A stretch of 64,000 nt of DNA, taken from Forficula auricularia (Eukaryota; Arthropoda; Insecta; Dermaptera; Forficulidae). A model generated the notes under the pieces. The model saw only the letters and a program-made list of their open reading frames with translations. It was not told where the DNA came from and did not search any database. A program made the position numbers and the translations under genes. The stretch lies in NCBI GenBank assembly GCA_024734495.1, contig JALMQS010000816.1, positions 9,023,092-9,087,091 of the forward strand, written 5' to 3'. Shown in pieces: positions 1-12,079 of the stretch; the stretch's first letter is position 1, and each line of letters begins with the position of its first letter.

Positions 1-14
1 CTCACTTGTTTCTA

Positions 15-182
15 ACTCCATTATATTCCATTATATTATATTATATTCCATTATATTATATTTCATTATATTCCAATATATTCGATTATATTCCATTACA
101 TTTAATTATATTCCATTATATTACATTATATTCTATTATATTTCAATATATTCCATTATATTCGATTATATTCCATTATGTT
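15..182. repeat. AT-rich tandem array of TTATATTCCA-like units
   Basis: About 165 bp made of imperfect 10-bp TTATATTCCA and 15-bp variants. An open reading frame across it is only the translation of the repeat (ISLYS, SIIFHY). Confidence 0.85.
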
Positions 183-477
183 CATACATCAATTCGAGAA
201 TCGAATCCGAGTGTCAAAAATAGCAACCCAGGCAATTAATTGGCTACCCTGTTAGATGGACGTGTCTGACATAAATTATGTATCGCTCTGAACACCGTCC
301 TTCTGACATGTAATGAAAATTATTCATGGCAAATTGGTCTTTGATTCGAAAATGAAGATTTGTGAGGTCGAAGCCGTTTGAGCTATCATTTTTTACGATA
401 TTTTGCCATAGATAACCGTGTTTTTGAAAAAAAAAATATGTTAATATGTTAATCCTCGTAAATGAAATATATTTATA

Positions 478-1505
478 GGGTGGTCATTATTTTGCCGACT
501 TTCGAATTTTGATGAGCGCATCCCTCTATTGTTCTAAATACCGAAAGTGTCCAAATTTTTAGCTAAATATTTTTATTTTAACTCTAGGTTCACAGCGAAT
601 GAAATTTTAAATGGAAAATACATTTATTTCTTCACTATATCGATTTAAAATTCTTTATCTCATTTAAAACATATTTAACTCGGCGAATAGCTTCAATATC
701 TTCCAAGTATATTTATGAAAAAGGGTAGAAGAATATCCATTTTGCATTAAAAACATAAAAGTTATAGTCTTGAAGTTATCATTCCACATTACTCACATTT
801 TCCTCAAATGTTTCCTAGTTTCAAATTTACGTTCTGCTCATTTCTAAGTGTAATAAATATACTTTGAAGATATTGAACTAATACGCTTAGTTAAATATCT
901 ATGTTAAATTGAAAATTTTTGTACCCAGAGTAGCAGAATTTTTATATATTGAAGGAGACAATAAAAGAGTGTGTCTTCTGCTGGAATTATAAATTTTATT
1001 TATTTATAACGAGATTATAGTTTCGAGGGCTTTGCCCTCTTCATCAGTCTATTACAATTGATTCACATGAATTAATTTATAAATTGTAATAGACTGATGA
1101 AGAGGGCAAAGCCCTCTAAACTATAGTCTCGTTATAAATAAATAAAATTTATAATTCCAGCAGAAGACACACTCTTTTATTGTCTCCTTCAATAAATATC
1201 TATACTTTAAACGTCTAAAAAATTTTGAATTATTTTAGTGAAAAAATACAATAGTTACATCTATTAAGAGTGAATTAAATTAAAATCACTCTTATTTAAA
1301 ATGTTTCACATAGAACCGACACCCAATTTCTTAAAAATTATTGATACATATCTTTTCCATTTAAAATACAATTTCTATAAGGCACGGGTTACTTTTCAAA
1401 ATATTGAACCAAGACTTAGCACACCTGATTTTCTGGAATTTCAAACAAAATAGGGCTGGAAAGGGGCGCTCGTTAAAATTAGAAAAAGGCCAAAATAAGG
1501 ACCAC
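478..1505. mobile_element. Transposon remnant with GGGTGGTC termini
   Basis: The left end reads TAGGGTGGTCATTATTTT and the right end is its inverse, AAAATAAGGACCACCTTA. The same terminal sequence bounds a palindromic element at 55275-55924, so this is a family. A separate 248-bp palindrome (947-1194) sits inside it. No coding potential remains. Ends and nesting are seen; the class is not assigned. Confidence 0.6.
947..1194. mobile_element. Foldback element with a hammerhead-like motif in each arm
   Basis: Near-perfect inverted repeat: TATTGAAGGAGACAATAAAA at the left is mirrored at the right, with a short spacer near 1060-1080. Each arm holds CTGATGA, a 6-bp stem GAGGGC/GCCCTC, then AAACTATA. 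On the + strand these are at 1094-1100, 1102-1116 and 1118 on; on the - strand at 1047-1041, 1039-1025 and 1023 on. The + copy has TAA where GAA is expected, and the - copy has a change in stem III. Between them, the two arms preserve every expected core base. Confidence 0.75.
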
Positions 1506-2438
1506 CTTAATATTTATTTTAGGTGCTGAGCGCTAGGTATGCGAGTTCCAATCGACTGTATGTTTAGCTATTACTTGAAATTATTTGAGAAAACATTTCT
1601 CATTTTATATCATTAACTAAAACTATATAATTATGTATATGCGAGAGATGGATGACGAGGGAAAGATACCAATCGATTTGATTGGGGAATAATGGAATTT
1701 AAATAATTATCGGAAAAGAGGTTTTTTTATCTAATTAGATTTTTCCTCTTATTAAAAACAAGGACTAAAGATAAATAAGGACACTCGATGGTGGAGAAGT
1801 TATCTCCGGAATCGAAGCAAAATACAAGGTATACATTAATTAATGTAAAATAATTGGTTTAATAAAATTTATAAAAAAAAAAAAAAAAAAAAAAAATTAT
1901 GTATATGCGTATATATCTAATATGCATTTATTTGTTATATAAATGTTTCTCCAAGATATTCAAAAATAATCTTCATATCTCTATCCTAATACCAAATTTT
2001 AATGAGCTCTCTCTTTGTGGTCCCTCGAAAGATTTTCCAGTTCCCCACCGTTAGATCATTAACCTTTTTCTCAGAAATTGAACAGTGAATTCAAAAAATA
2101 GTTCCCAATGACATTAATATTATTTGTTAATGATGATGACTTTAGAAAAAGTTCCATTTGCATCCTGAGCTGTATCCATTAGTATTTTTTCTGAAGAGAT
2201 TTGCTCGTAACATATGAATTCCAATCATCCACCAGCCCTTCACAAACAAATTAGATACAAATTCAACAAACGCATTCGTTAACTCGTTTATTCATATGAC
2301 TTCTAGAAACTAGAACTTCATAGACAGAGACATACAACTTTCAAAGACACGTATTTACAAATACCTTCGACTCAGACACAAACCCTGAAATTTCTTCCTT
2401 TTCATGTTTTCAGAATGGATGCGTCAATCTTACTTTAA
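1506..2438. other. Unassigned AT-rich stretch
   Basis: No gene or well-bounded element recognised apart from the poly(A) tract. Confidence 0.5.
1868..1898. repeat. Poly(A) tract
   Basis: Run of about 27 A on the + strand. It may be the tail of a decayed retroposon, but no head is recognisable upstream. Confidence 0.7.
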
Positions 2439-2870
2439 GGCCCGGTATTTCAATGTCCGTTTATTCTTGAGATTAGCCTTAATCTTTGGTTTAGTATTTT
2501 TAGCTGTATTTCAATGTCCGTTTAAGAGTTGATCCGAAGAATAAGCTTAAACGCTGCTTTGGGTGGCGATCGACTACTTAATCCTAAGATTAAGATTGGT
2601 TCGCATGGCAACCACCAGGCGCATAACAAATATAAATTTTGTTAACCTCAAAATTTCAAATATATTTTTATATTTTAGTTTATTTTAAATAACTGCTATT
2701 GGTTGATTTTTTTGAAAGCATGGTTGCCAAGTCGACATTTAACCATTATTCCGTTTAGCTAAGCGAAGCTTAAAATATGATTGAAATACGGGGAGCTGAG
2801 AAAACCTCCGCTTAAATTTAATCTCCGCCTTGCTAATCTCAAGAATAAATGGACATTGAAATACCGGGCC
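2439..2870. mobile_element. PIF/Harbinger-like MITE, 432 bp
   Basis: Terminal inverted repeats of about 40 bp starting GGCCCGGTATTTCAATGTCC and ending with its complement at 2870. TAA flanks both sides (2436-2438, 2871-2873), the 3-bp TWA-type duplication typical of Harbinger. An internal partial repeat of the end sequence, TATTTCAATGTCCGTTT, is at 2509-2525. No transposase. Confidence 0.8.
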
Positions 2871-4046
2871 TAAATATAGGGATTGCATGCACCCCACCTT
2901 CTTGCATCAATATCATAAAAAAAGATGAACTGTATAAACATACACAAAGAGAAACAAAGAGGTTGTCCTCTGCTTGATGCAAATAAACATACACACATAT
3001 ATATCGAGATGATATATCTGTATATATATTATTTATTTGTATATGTGTATAAACATACTTTCCATTAAAGATAATTTTGTTAATTCATGAAAATTCTAAA
3101 AAAAATTATAGTATTTATATAACATGATATATAATTATATTTTATTTCCCTATAATCTTTTACATAATCTGGGCTTTTTTTATTACATTTATATTCCAGA
3201 TTTAACTTCTAACGCCTTTTAAGAACACTTAAATCTTAATCTTCTCTTCCCAGACCACTGACGTTCTCAGAAAGATCGTTAAATTTATTAAATCCCAGAG
3301 GGTCCTTTTCGGTATATCAATTTTATCACAAATTTATTTGTAAAATACGTATTAAAAAGTAACATTTGATTCGTTGAATCTATATATTCAAGTTTCGACA
3401 CTATTAATTTATATAATTAGATTTCAATTTTAAATGTAACATTTCGTTAAACTTTTAAATCCTTCATAACAACCGATTAGATTATAAAAATTAATACCAC
3501 CAAAAGGATAGAAGCAAAGTGTAACAAAATTTTAGAGCTTAAGAGACTATAAAAGTTAAATGTTTCATTTGAACACATTTATTATAGAATTATACAATTC
3601 TTTTTAATTAAACTATACTGCCAAATCTTATATAAAGTCAAATCACTAATTATGTACTTTCCCTGGGGAAAAGATAATAAGAAATATTCCATTATATCCT
3701 CTGATAAATCTTTTCGACATTTAAAAGGATCGTTATCAATGATTGTAATTAAGGTCATTTGGTTTTATATTAGATTTCATGAAAATTATTTTATATATTG
3801 AAGTATACAATACGATTTGGCGAAATAACAGAAAATGGATGTCTTATGCAACTTCATTTGGTGATATTATATCAAATTTTAAATTATAATTAAAAACTAG
3901 TGTTTTTTGAATTTTGAAAAATATAACACTTTTTGACATTCCAGTTTCGCTGGAGGTATTTACTAAATGTACTTTATTTAAAAATAAGCCGAAGTGTGAG
4001 TTGGGACCGCATACCAAGGATTCCGTAGCTAATACATATATTCTAA
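2871..4046. other. AT-rich stretch without recognised features
   Basis: Contains short AT-dinucleotide tracts near 2995-3060. No coding sequence, RNA gene or bounded repeat recognised. Confidence 0.5.
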
Positions 4047-4557
4047 GTCAGGGGACCCCAAACTACGGTCCGCGGGCCAAATCAGGCCCTTGAAACTTGA
4101 AAAGTTCATTTCCAAAAGGTACTATTGATAAATCAATTTTCTTTTTTAAATGAAATAATGCTGGTTTCATGTTATTATCTTTTTTTTCTGTTTATGATTT
4201 CTGGAATCAATTTCCTGACAAAACTTATAAATCATTTATTAAAATACACTTGAAAAATAAGTTTTATTTCAAAAGGTACTTTATTCAGTATTGAGTAGCA
4301 AAATGAATAAATTAAAATGTTAATTTTCTCGCAATTTAAAAAAATAAATTTAGTACTTTTTGGAAATGAGCTTCTCACTTTTCCATCCGGTCCGCGGCTA
4401 CTACATTAATACACAAATATTCACTATATTAAATATCAATGCCATATAATAGCCTATTATTAATATAATTTCCGTATAATATGTTATATCCGGCCCGCTC
4501 ATACTTTTCAATGTTCACATGTGGCCCTGTCTCATAAAAAGTTTGAGTCTGCTCTAC
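4047..4557. mobile_element. hAT-like non-autonomous element
   Basis: Begins CAGGGGACCCCAAACTACGG followed by CCGCGGGCC, a common hAT terminus, and ends near AAGTTTGAGTCTGCTCTAC, a diverged inverse. Interior has GGTCCGCGG and CCGGCCCGC blocks in AT-rich sequence. No clean target duplication found, so the right edge is approximate. Confidence 0.55.
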
Positions 4558-4949
4558 AATGGAACAGGGAATCGAGGGCTTTAGTTAATACTGGATCTTC
4601 TAATAGTCTACGCTCAGTGGGCGAAACTCTCCAAGGCGGTCAGCCAATGAGCGTACCGAGTAAAATTATTTTTACCTATGCAAAAAATTCGTTTTGATGC
4701 CAAAAAATGTCTCTACCTATTTGATATAGAAGCAAAATTCATAAAATTTTTAAATATAGATTTATCGATCGCTAATATGCTGAAATTAGCCACAAAAGTA
4801 TGTACATGATTTTTTTTCTTTTTTTTTTCTTTTACGGGATTTCAAATCATTGAACTTAAAGCTATGAAAAATATTCTACAAATACGTTCATTAAAAATAA
4901 ATATATACATAAATAAAATAAAATAAATAAATTATTAAAAATTATAAAA

Positions 4950-5916
4950 TGTATAGCCGTATATCCATGGGAATTCTGCCCCCTCGGGGATTTCTATTAG
5001 CACTTTGTAGATCGTTTTGATTCCAAATAAAAATAATTCAGCCAAATTTTCAGCTCTTAATCTTAAGCAGTTTTCAAGTTATTTGAAAAATCTTTTTTTT
5101 TTCAATAGTAAAATTGAAAATTAACAAATGGCGATTTTTTCCAAGTACTTGCGAGTAAGAGGCATGAAACAACACTTTCGTTACTGTTCCCAGATGGAAA
5201 GACGATTTTTAAGAAAAGAAATAAAACTAAAATCATTATTTTGACCGCATTTTTGAAAAGTGTCCATCACCGAATTTCGTTAGAAAATGCTTTTTATAGT
5301 TCTTTATCTAGAAAATTACGAAAAAAACAATTTTTTTAACCGAAAATACATACTACACTACAGAAATACTAAGAAAATTAAGAAATACACTGCTCCAAAA
5401 AATTAAAAGTGGTAGAAAAATTTTTGAAAAGACGTTAAAATTTTTTTATTTTTCATGACAAAAATACATTTGAAAAAAATGATATAATTTTTCTCTACTA
5501 TTGGGAATAATTTTTCAGTGTTAATATAATAAAAACAAAAATTCCACTTTTATAAGTTATATTATTAGTAATGAAGTTGTTGAAGCTTTTATTTTTGTGA
5601 TTAATTTGATTAAAATTTGAATTTTTACTTAAATCACACATAATTAATTATAGTTATTTATTGAACACGAACAAATAATATAATATATCTACTGTATTAT
5701 TTGTTTGTGTTCAATAAATTTTAAAGTTATATTATAATTTTAATATTTTTAATTTTAATTTCACTATAGAAAAAAAAAATCGAAAAAATAGGTTTTTAAT
5801 AAACTTCAAAACCTGAAAATTTGGCTGAATTATTTTTATTTGGTACGAAAACGATCCCCAAAGTGCTAAAAAAAATCGCCTCGGGGGCGGATTTTCCATG
5901 CATATGCGGCTATACA
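4950..5916. mobile_element. Long-TIR element, about 967 bp
   Basis: The left end TGTATAGCCGTATATCCATG and the right end GGATTTTCCATGCATATGCG with CTATACA are inverted copies, and similarity continues inwards through CCCCTCGGGG and GCCAAATTTTCAG for about 180 bp. A smaller palindrome lies at 5643-5725. The 61-residue - strand frame at 5732-5917 is TIR sequence, not a gene. Confidence 0.65.
5643..5725. repeat. Short palindrome inside the long-TIR element
   Basis: TTATTTATTGAACACGAACA at the left is mirrored by TTTGTGTTCAATAAATTT at the right with an AT-rich loop. Confidence 0.65.
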
Positions 5917-5964
5917 CTTAACAATAGTGATATTTAAGTATTTTAGGAATTATAAAATCAATTA

Positions 5965-6160
5965 ATAAAGTAAAGGGTGTGTAGTTTCACAGTGAATGAA
6001 ATAAAACTCAAAGAGGTTTATACAAACTCAATATATTTCGGATTATTAGTCCATCATCAGGAGTTTATAGGTTAAAACCTGTGAAACTACACACCCTTTA
6101 CTTTATTAATTAATATCATGTTTCACCTAAAACCTACACCACTTTCCCTAAGTAAAAAAG
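5965..6160. mobile_element. Foldback family copy with one hammerhead-like motif (- strand)
   Basis: GTGTAGTTTCACAG at the left is mirrored by CTGTGAAACTACAC at the right, between AATAAAGTAAAGGG and CCCTTTACTTTATT. A - strand motif runs from 6070 to 6024: AAACTC, CTGATGA, T, stem GGA..TCC, GAA, ATATAT, T, GAGTTT. AAACTC and GAGTTT pair perfectly as stem I. The family tail TTTCACCTAAAACCTACACC with CTTTCCCTAAG follows. A larger copy lies at 28833-29140. Confidence 0.7.
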
Positions 6161-7584
6161 AAAGTTATAAAATCGTTTTTTTTTTTAATAAGTTTTTTTT
6201 ATAAAATTTAACATTCTATTTAAGTACCTTGAGTACATTAAAAAATGTTATATTATTTATAAAAATGTTATTAAATTATCTCTTTTTTTTTTTTTTAATT
6301 TTGGACTGGCTCATCATATCCACTCAATACTCCTATTATCCATTTATTATAATCAATTCAATGACTTTTTTTATGTCTAGACGTAGAGCGTAAAATATTT
6401 TATTTGAATCAATTTTCACTTTCGTTTTTCGGTATTTCCCAAAAGATATTCATTTCATCCGCCTCCCCCTGAGCAAACACTTGAATCGTATCCATTCTTT
6501 TACCATCATCTTTTTCCTTAACCTTGATTCCTTTTGGCATTCATTTCGCTTCTCTCTTGCGAACAAAAAACAAAAAAAACTCCGGGCTATAGACTTAGTA
6601 AGAGACATAGTAAGTAGCACTAGCATAAAAACTTGAGCTTATTTAAGTTAACCTGGAGAATCTGAATTATTCATGCTCCGGATAATTGGCCAAGTGAAAC
6701 GCTATTCAGCTAAAATAAGGTAGTGGCTGTTAATATTAATATGATCCCGTATCGCATGACATTCAGACTAGATTCTTATAAAATATGAATTTTCTCCTAA
6801 TAATTCATAAGGTTCATTCTAACAGAAAATTAACTGTTTCAGAATATTTGATACTCACTATAATAATTTCAAAACTAATTAAAATTCTTGTCCATTTTCT
6901 CAAAACGCCTGAAAATCTATAAATCTAAGAGATTTAACAAAAAGTGGTCCAAGTAAATTTTCAAGTCAACAAAATTTCCAATAGAATGAGATAGTAAGCA
7001 AGTTTCTAGAATGACTGATTTACATTTTATGAAGGAAAAACTGCGATTTTTTGCAAAAAATTGCAGTTTTTCTAAACTTCAACCTCATTCTGGTACGGGT
7101 TACCATTATCCAATTAAGATGAAACTTTGTTTAAATTGTAGCAAATTTAATCTAGTTTAGAAAACTATAGAGTGGTCTTTGTCGAAATCGTGCTCCTTGA
7201 TGGTCAAAATGGGAAAAATCGAAAAAAGTCCGAGTTTTGGGGATATTCAAAAGTGATCCGGAGGGCTGTTTTTTGGATCTCAATAAAAATCGAATTACTC
7301 GACCAGTCTTTTTAATCAACGCGAAATTTTGTCCTCTTTAATTTACAATAAGACGGTTATTTACAAAATATGGACCGTTTTCGAGTTATAAGCGAAAAAC
7401 TGGAAAATGGGAACATTAACCCCCCTCCTAAAGCTCAACCCCTATCCTCGATGACTTTTGACACACATCAACTCAAGACTAAGGGAGGCGTTTAAGACCA
7501 TTTCCAAAACACTGAGAATTTTCTTTCACCGATTGTCTAGTTTGACTGGGCTATAAGATTTGGAAGAATCTTAGAAAAATAAGC
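6161..7584. other. AT-rich stretch without recognised gene
   Basis: Nothing with family identity beyond the small hairpin near 7024-7072. Confidence 0.5.
7024..7072. repeat. Small hairpin
   Basis: AAAAACTGCGATTTTTTGC and its near-inverse AAATTGCAGTTTTT form a 14-bp stem. No U-run or RNA gene context. Confidence 0.5.
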
Positions 7585-7593
7585 TGACGTATT

Positions 7594-8310
7594 CTGATGT
7601 GGCCATCCACTTGACTTTACCATACAACCTGGCCCCTCACTTATATTTAATATTTAATAAAATTATTTATAATCATGTAGGGAACGTGGGTTAGTTTGTG
7701 CATTTTTAGACTCCTGGGGGCCCACTGATTATGTATACAAAATTTGGATGAGTTTGGTACAAGAGCCTATATTTTCATTTTTTTGACCCCCCTCCCCCAC
7801 ACACACACTTTGGGCGGTTAGTTTTTGAATTTTTAGATTACTGTGGGCCCACTGATTATGTATACAAAATTTGGTTGAGTTTGGTACAAGGGCCTAGATT
7901 TTCATTTTTTGACCCCCCCGGCCCCCCCCCCCCCCCCTTAATTTTGGGTCGATATGGACCAAATTCTAATAAGCTCTTAATCTCAATGGACCAAAACTAA
8001 GTGTGAAATTTGGTTTCGATATTCACACTAGTTTTTGAGCTAGCTCGTCCACAAAAATTTGGTAATGCACAGACTAACTATTATAACAGACTAACTAACA
8101 ACCAGGCTAACAGACATTTTGACAAAACAATTATTATCTCGAAAAATATAATTTTTTCGATGTTCACTTATTAGAGCTTTATTGTAGAGCGAAATTTCAT
8201 GGTTTCGCTCAATTTTTTTAATCAAAATAATTTTAGCTTTTTTGAGATATTTCGAAAAAAAGAAGGAAAAAAACACTTTTTTCATGCACGATTACAATAC
8301 TTGACCATAC
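7594..8310 (-). mobile_element. Interspersed repeat R1, - strand copy
   Basis: Bounded by TGATGTGGCCATCCACTTGA on the left and ATTACAATACTTGACCATA on the right; the same ends occur inverted at 14911-15570 and 50408-51381. Inside are two tandem versions of a roughly 130-bp segment carrying TACAAAATTTGG, GAGTTTGGTACAAG and C-runs near 7795 and 7915. No transposase recognised; a - strand frame at 8091-8285 is repeat sequence. Confidence 0.65.
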
Positions 8311-9301
8311 CCTGTATGGTAAAGTAAAAATTTATTTGTCAACTTTACAACCATGACTGAAACCCTCCTTACTAACAGTAATAATTGAACGGTGGTTTGA
8401 AATAGTCACTTACAAATACTCACAAGTCTACGTTAACCAAACTCATGCGAAAAGAATGACTTTTTCAAGTAAAGAAGAATCGATTAATTTATTACCTTCT
8501 CAAAATATATTATAGATTAGATAAATATGTATCTTAATTTCAAATAAAGGTAATTTCTTAACAAATAATTATTAAATCCTAAAAATACACAGAAAGTTAT
8601 TTATTTTAAATTTTGAAATTCGGAAATAATAATAATAAAGTGAAAACTTTTTCAAAACTCAATATAAATGGTCAAGGGAAGAGTGAACTATCGGAACCAC
8701 CCAACTACGGTCAGACCCGTTATATTAATAAATTTATAAATTTAAACAAAAAAAGCTATTCAATATTTCTTCTTCTTCTTCAAGTGTCATACTCGATTAC
8801 GAGCTTCGGCGTTTACTATGGTTTTTATTCATATAAAATCCCAATCATAGTGGGAAAGAGAGGGCGATATAATGCTTTCTCTCTCTCTTCTAACTTTATT
8901 AGCAAATATGGTAAACTGTAAACACGATTAATAATTAAAAGAAGCCATCGAAGGAAATTTTTGTTTTTTAATAATATAAATAAATAAATAAAGTCAATTT
9001 GATCAAGAAGTCAACCATTAGATAGTATCAGTACTCAATTGCTCTAGAATTGCCCGTTTTGCTTATTTCCAATTACAAATATTTACTTAATAGATTTTAA
9101 ATGATGAAAACTCACACTATTTCAAACGAGTCTATACACGCATGGACAAGTTGTGACTTATTGGCGGATTAGTTGGCAAAAAAATGTTTTCTCGAATATT
9201 TAGAATTTATTCATTTTCTCTGATGAAAAAATATCAATTAAGTAAAAAAAAAATTATTGATACCTATATAAGATACAAATTATTTTCATTTGGTATAAAT
9301 G
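8311..9301. other. AT-rich stretch; 102-residue frame at 8613-8921 judged non-coding
   Basis: The frame has many asparagine and lysine runs, no family similarity and no splice context. It is kept only as a note. No other feature recognised. Confidence 0.4.
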
Positions 9302-9309
9302 GTTTTATT

Positions 9310-9464
9310 CGAGGGGTGAACCGCGACCTAATATCGTGTACACCTACTTCTACTTCCACTTTCATTTCCAAGTAGTAGACAATAGAAGAAGGGGCAAATT
9401 CCAAAATAAATCCACATAATTCCAAAGACGTGTACACCTAATTCCAATCGCGGTTCAGACCTCG
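9310..9464. mobile_element. hAT-like MITE, 155 bp, with 8-bp target duplication
   Basis: Inverted ends CGAGGGGTGAACCGCGA and TCGCGGTTCAGACCTCG, with GTGTACACCTA near each end. The flanks repeat GTTTTATT at 9302-9309 and 9465-9472. A 408-bp relative with an expanded core is at 27928-28335. hAT assignment rests on the duplication length. Confidence 0.8.
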
Positions 9465-9483
9465 GTTTTATTTATACCTAAGG

Positions 9484-10135
9484 AGCTGAAAACACAAATA
9501 TGTATTTTCACATTACAATGCATCAAATTTTTATCTTATACCTGAGAACGTTTCCTGAAAATACAAAATGCCAATCTTGAATGATTTTAGTTAATGAGCT
9601 GAAAATTGGTTCGCAACTATGTTAGAATTCACTAAATTTTAGCTTTTTACATGAAAGCGTTTCCTGAGAGTACAAAATCTTGAAAGGTTTTAGTTAATGA
9701 GCTGAAAATTGGTTCGCAAATATGTATTTTCACATTACAATTCACCAAATTTTAATATTATACCTGAAAACGTTTTCTGAAAGTACAAAATGCCAATCTT
9801 GAATGATTTTAGTTAATGAGCTGAAAAATGGTACGTAACTATGTTACAATGGACCAAATTTTAGCTATATATCTGGAAATCTTTCCCGAGAATATGAATT
9901 GTCAATATAGAATGGTTTTATTTAATAAACTGAAACATTGTACGCAACTATGTAATTTTGTATTTTAATGCGCCAAATTTTAGCTTTATATCTGAAAACG
10001 TTTCCTGTGAATATAAATTGCCAATCTTAAATAATTTTATCTAATGAAACTCGATTCGAATTTATGTATTTTCATATTACACGGTACTAAATTTTAGCTT
10101 CATACCTACCTGAAAACATTTCGCGAAAATAAATA
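9484..10135. repeat. Tandem array, about six diverged units of 100-120 bp
   Basis: Each unit starts near GAGCTGAAAA, then CAAATTTTAGCTTTATACC, then GAAAACGTTTCCTGA and ATTTTAGTTAAT. Units begin near 9484, 9596, 9699, 9816, 9927 and 10040. Divergence rises towards the right end. No coding potential. Confidence 0.8.
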
Positions 10136-10379
10136 CATTTTTTGCAAGACTTTAATATTTTTCTTGGTTATTTTTAATATTTTTTAAATTTGATTGAACA
10201 GTAAAAAAAAAGAAGATATGATTATAAAATGGACCGATTAAATAAATTCATTTGATAAACACAAATTTATTCATGAACAGAAACAAAGAGGTTATCATCT
10301 GCTTGATCAAGCAAAATAAAAGTAAAATAAATAAAAATAAAAATAAAAATAAGTAAAATTCATTGATAAACGCAGAATT

Positions 10380-10502
10380 TTTTTGTTATTTTTCAAATTT
10401 AACATTAGATTTTTATGACATGATATGAAAATACCCTTGATGTTTTGAAATTTTAGGGATGCCCAGCATCCACAGCATCCATGGACAGCACGCCACTGAT
10501 AA
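10380..10502 (-). mobile_element. Fragment of the CAGTGGCG-ended element family
   Basis: Ends GCATCCATGGACAGCACGCC followed by ACTGAT and shares CAAATTTAACATTAGATTTTT with 24256-24277. Related copies are at 24107-24278 and 50640-50836. Partial, no coding sequence. Confidence 0.5.
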
Positions 10503-10896
10503 ATTGATCAATTTATTTGTTTGCTTATTCTTTTATCATGACAACTCGAAAATAAAATCATTCAAGACCATTCAACGTAATTCTGCATTTTTATCATTTT
10601 AAAAAGTTCTGAGCCCAAAACCTAATCAGTTCCCTGTATTAGAAACACACAAATTTTCGCACCTGAACTTTCTACGACTTTTCTTTATGAGTTATCGGGG
10701 GTAACATAATTCAAATATACAAACTCACAAACAGAAAAAATACAAAAATTGTTGAAAATTATTTTTAACACAATGAACAAAAAAATTTTCAGTAAATTAA
10801 ATTCTAGGCTCTCACGGTAAACTTGCTTCCTGGTCGTGCTAAATAATTTTTTAAAAACTAACTCCTTTTTCAGCTAAAAAAGAAGTATTTTTACTT

Positions 10897-11063
10897 TATC
10901 CAATGCGAAGCGCGAATTCAAAGGATTCTCAAGTAAAGAATACGGAACCCATGGACTTAATTAAAGTCACAAATTGTAGTATTCAATTAGGTTGAATTTT
11001 AGCACTTGACGGTTTAGGCAAAAATTATATGGGGTCTCCTCGAGAGGCCAAAAAGTGCGATTT
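10897..11063 (+). repeat. Dispersed repeat, partner of 37190-37395
   Basis: ACGGAACCCATGGACTTAAT, then AATTGTAGTATTCAAT, and GGCCAAAAAGTGCGATTTTT recur in reverse complement upstream of the first kinase exon. Unclassified. Confidence 0.65.
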
Positions 11064-11375
11064 TTTCAGGAAGTAAGTGCGGATGGATGGATGGATGTGG
11101 TCGTTTTTTTCGTCGAGGTTTTTTCCACACCGTACAACCGATTGAAATGAAATTGAAAACCTATCATTATTTTAACAAAATTAAGCGCTGATAAGTTTTT
11201 GGTACATATCGGCGCACAAACATTAGTACTTTATTTCAGTACTTTTTTAGTTTTTTTTAAATATTTTGAAAATGACTTAACCAATTTTGATGAAATTTAA
11301 TATCCTAATTAAGTATCTTGGGGACCACATAAAAAAAGGTTAAATAAAGTTTTTAGTAAAATTAGAGTAAAGTAC

Positions 11376-12070
11376 TTTAAAATATTTCTCAAGCTTGAGT
11401 TGTTTACCAAAAAATAATTTAGTCTTTTTGATTTTAAGTCAATTCTTCCACGTTTTGAGTAGAGATTGCCATTAATAGTCAAAACATCAAAAATGGAATG
11501 CAATAAGGTTATTCCTCTACTATTAGAAAAGAATTTCTTCCGCCTCCCTAGTGTAATGGTCAGCATGTCTTGCTTGGCAACCCGGAGGCCTCGGGTTCGA
11601 TTCCCGGCTATACCCAGACATTTTTTCTGTAAGTATAGGGTCTGGAAATAAAATTAAATGGGAGATAAATTTAACCTAATTTATCGCGCGGAGAATTTAC
11701 CACTGCTCGAAGCCCTTAAAAAACTTAGTAAATCGGATTGTATCTAACTTTCTGAGATTTGGCTCGTGATCCCGGCTTCTTTCCTTCTACTCTTTCTTTT
11801 CACGATGAAGGGGAAATCCCACACTGACCATCTGGTGTATCTCCTTCTCACATCAATATCATTAAAAAAAAACCAATAATAATCGAAACGTCAATAATCC
11901 AATGTAGAATTGTTATTCCTCAAGTATTAGATGAGAATCGATCAGTATTTTTGAATTTACGTCAAAATGGACTGCAAATAGCAAGATATCTGATTAATAA
12001 TAAAGGAATAAACATATGTATTAATATTTCAAATGACTTTGGATAAAGTTTAGCAACGATCTGTTGCAGT
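11376..12070 (-). repeat. Copy of the 120-bp hammerhead-relic repeat, split by a SINE
   Basis: 11376-11535 is the reverse complement of the third unit of the array at 29874-30250. 11873-12070 matches the first unit and its left flank at 29764-29960. The two parts are separated by the tRNA-derived SINE at 11541-11872, and about 50 bp of the repeat is missing at the junction. Confidence 0.75.
11541..11872 (+). mobile_element. tRNA-derived SINE, family A
   Basis: The head is tRNA-like: box A TAGTGTAATGG, then box B GGGTTCGATTCCC, ending GGCTATACCC. A 250-bp unrelated body follows, with AATTTATCGCGCGGAGAATT, then TATCTCCTTCTCACATC, and an A-rich tail. A functional tRNA is rejected because the ends do not pair as an acceptor stem and the unit carries a SINE body. 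The insertion site is a known repeat, which supports mobility. Confidence 0.8.
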
Positions 12071-12079
12071 TTATTTTTA

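Noticed and set aside
8613..8921. 102-residue + strand frame as a gene
   Set aside because: Biased composition in an AT-rich stretch, no similarity.
11541..11620. Functional tRNA gene
   Set aside because: Box A and box B are present, but the ends do not form an acceptor stem and the sequence continues into a SINE body with an A-rich tail.
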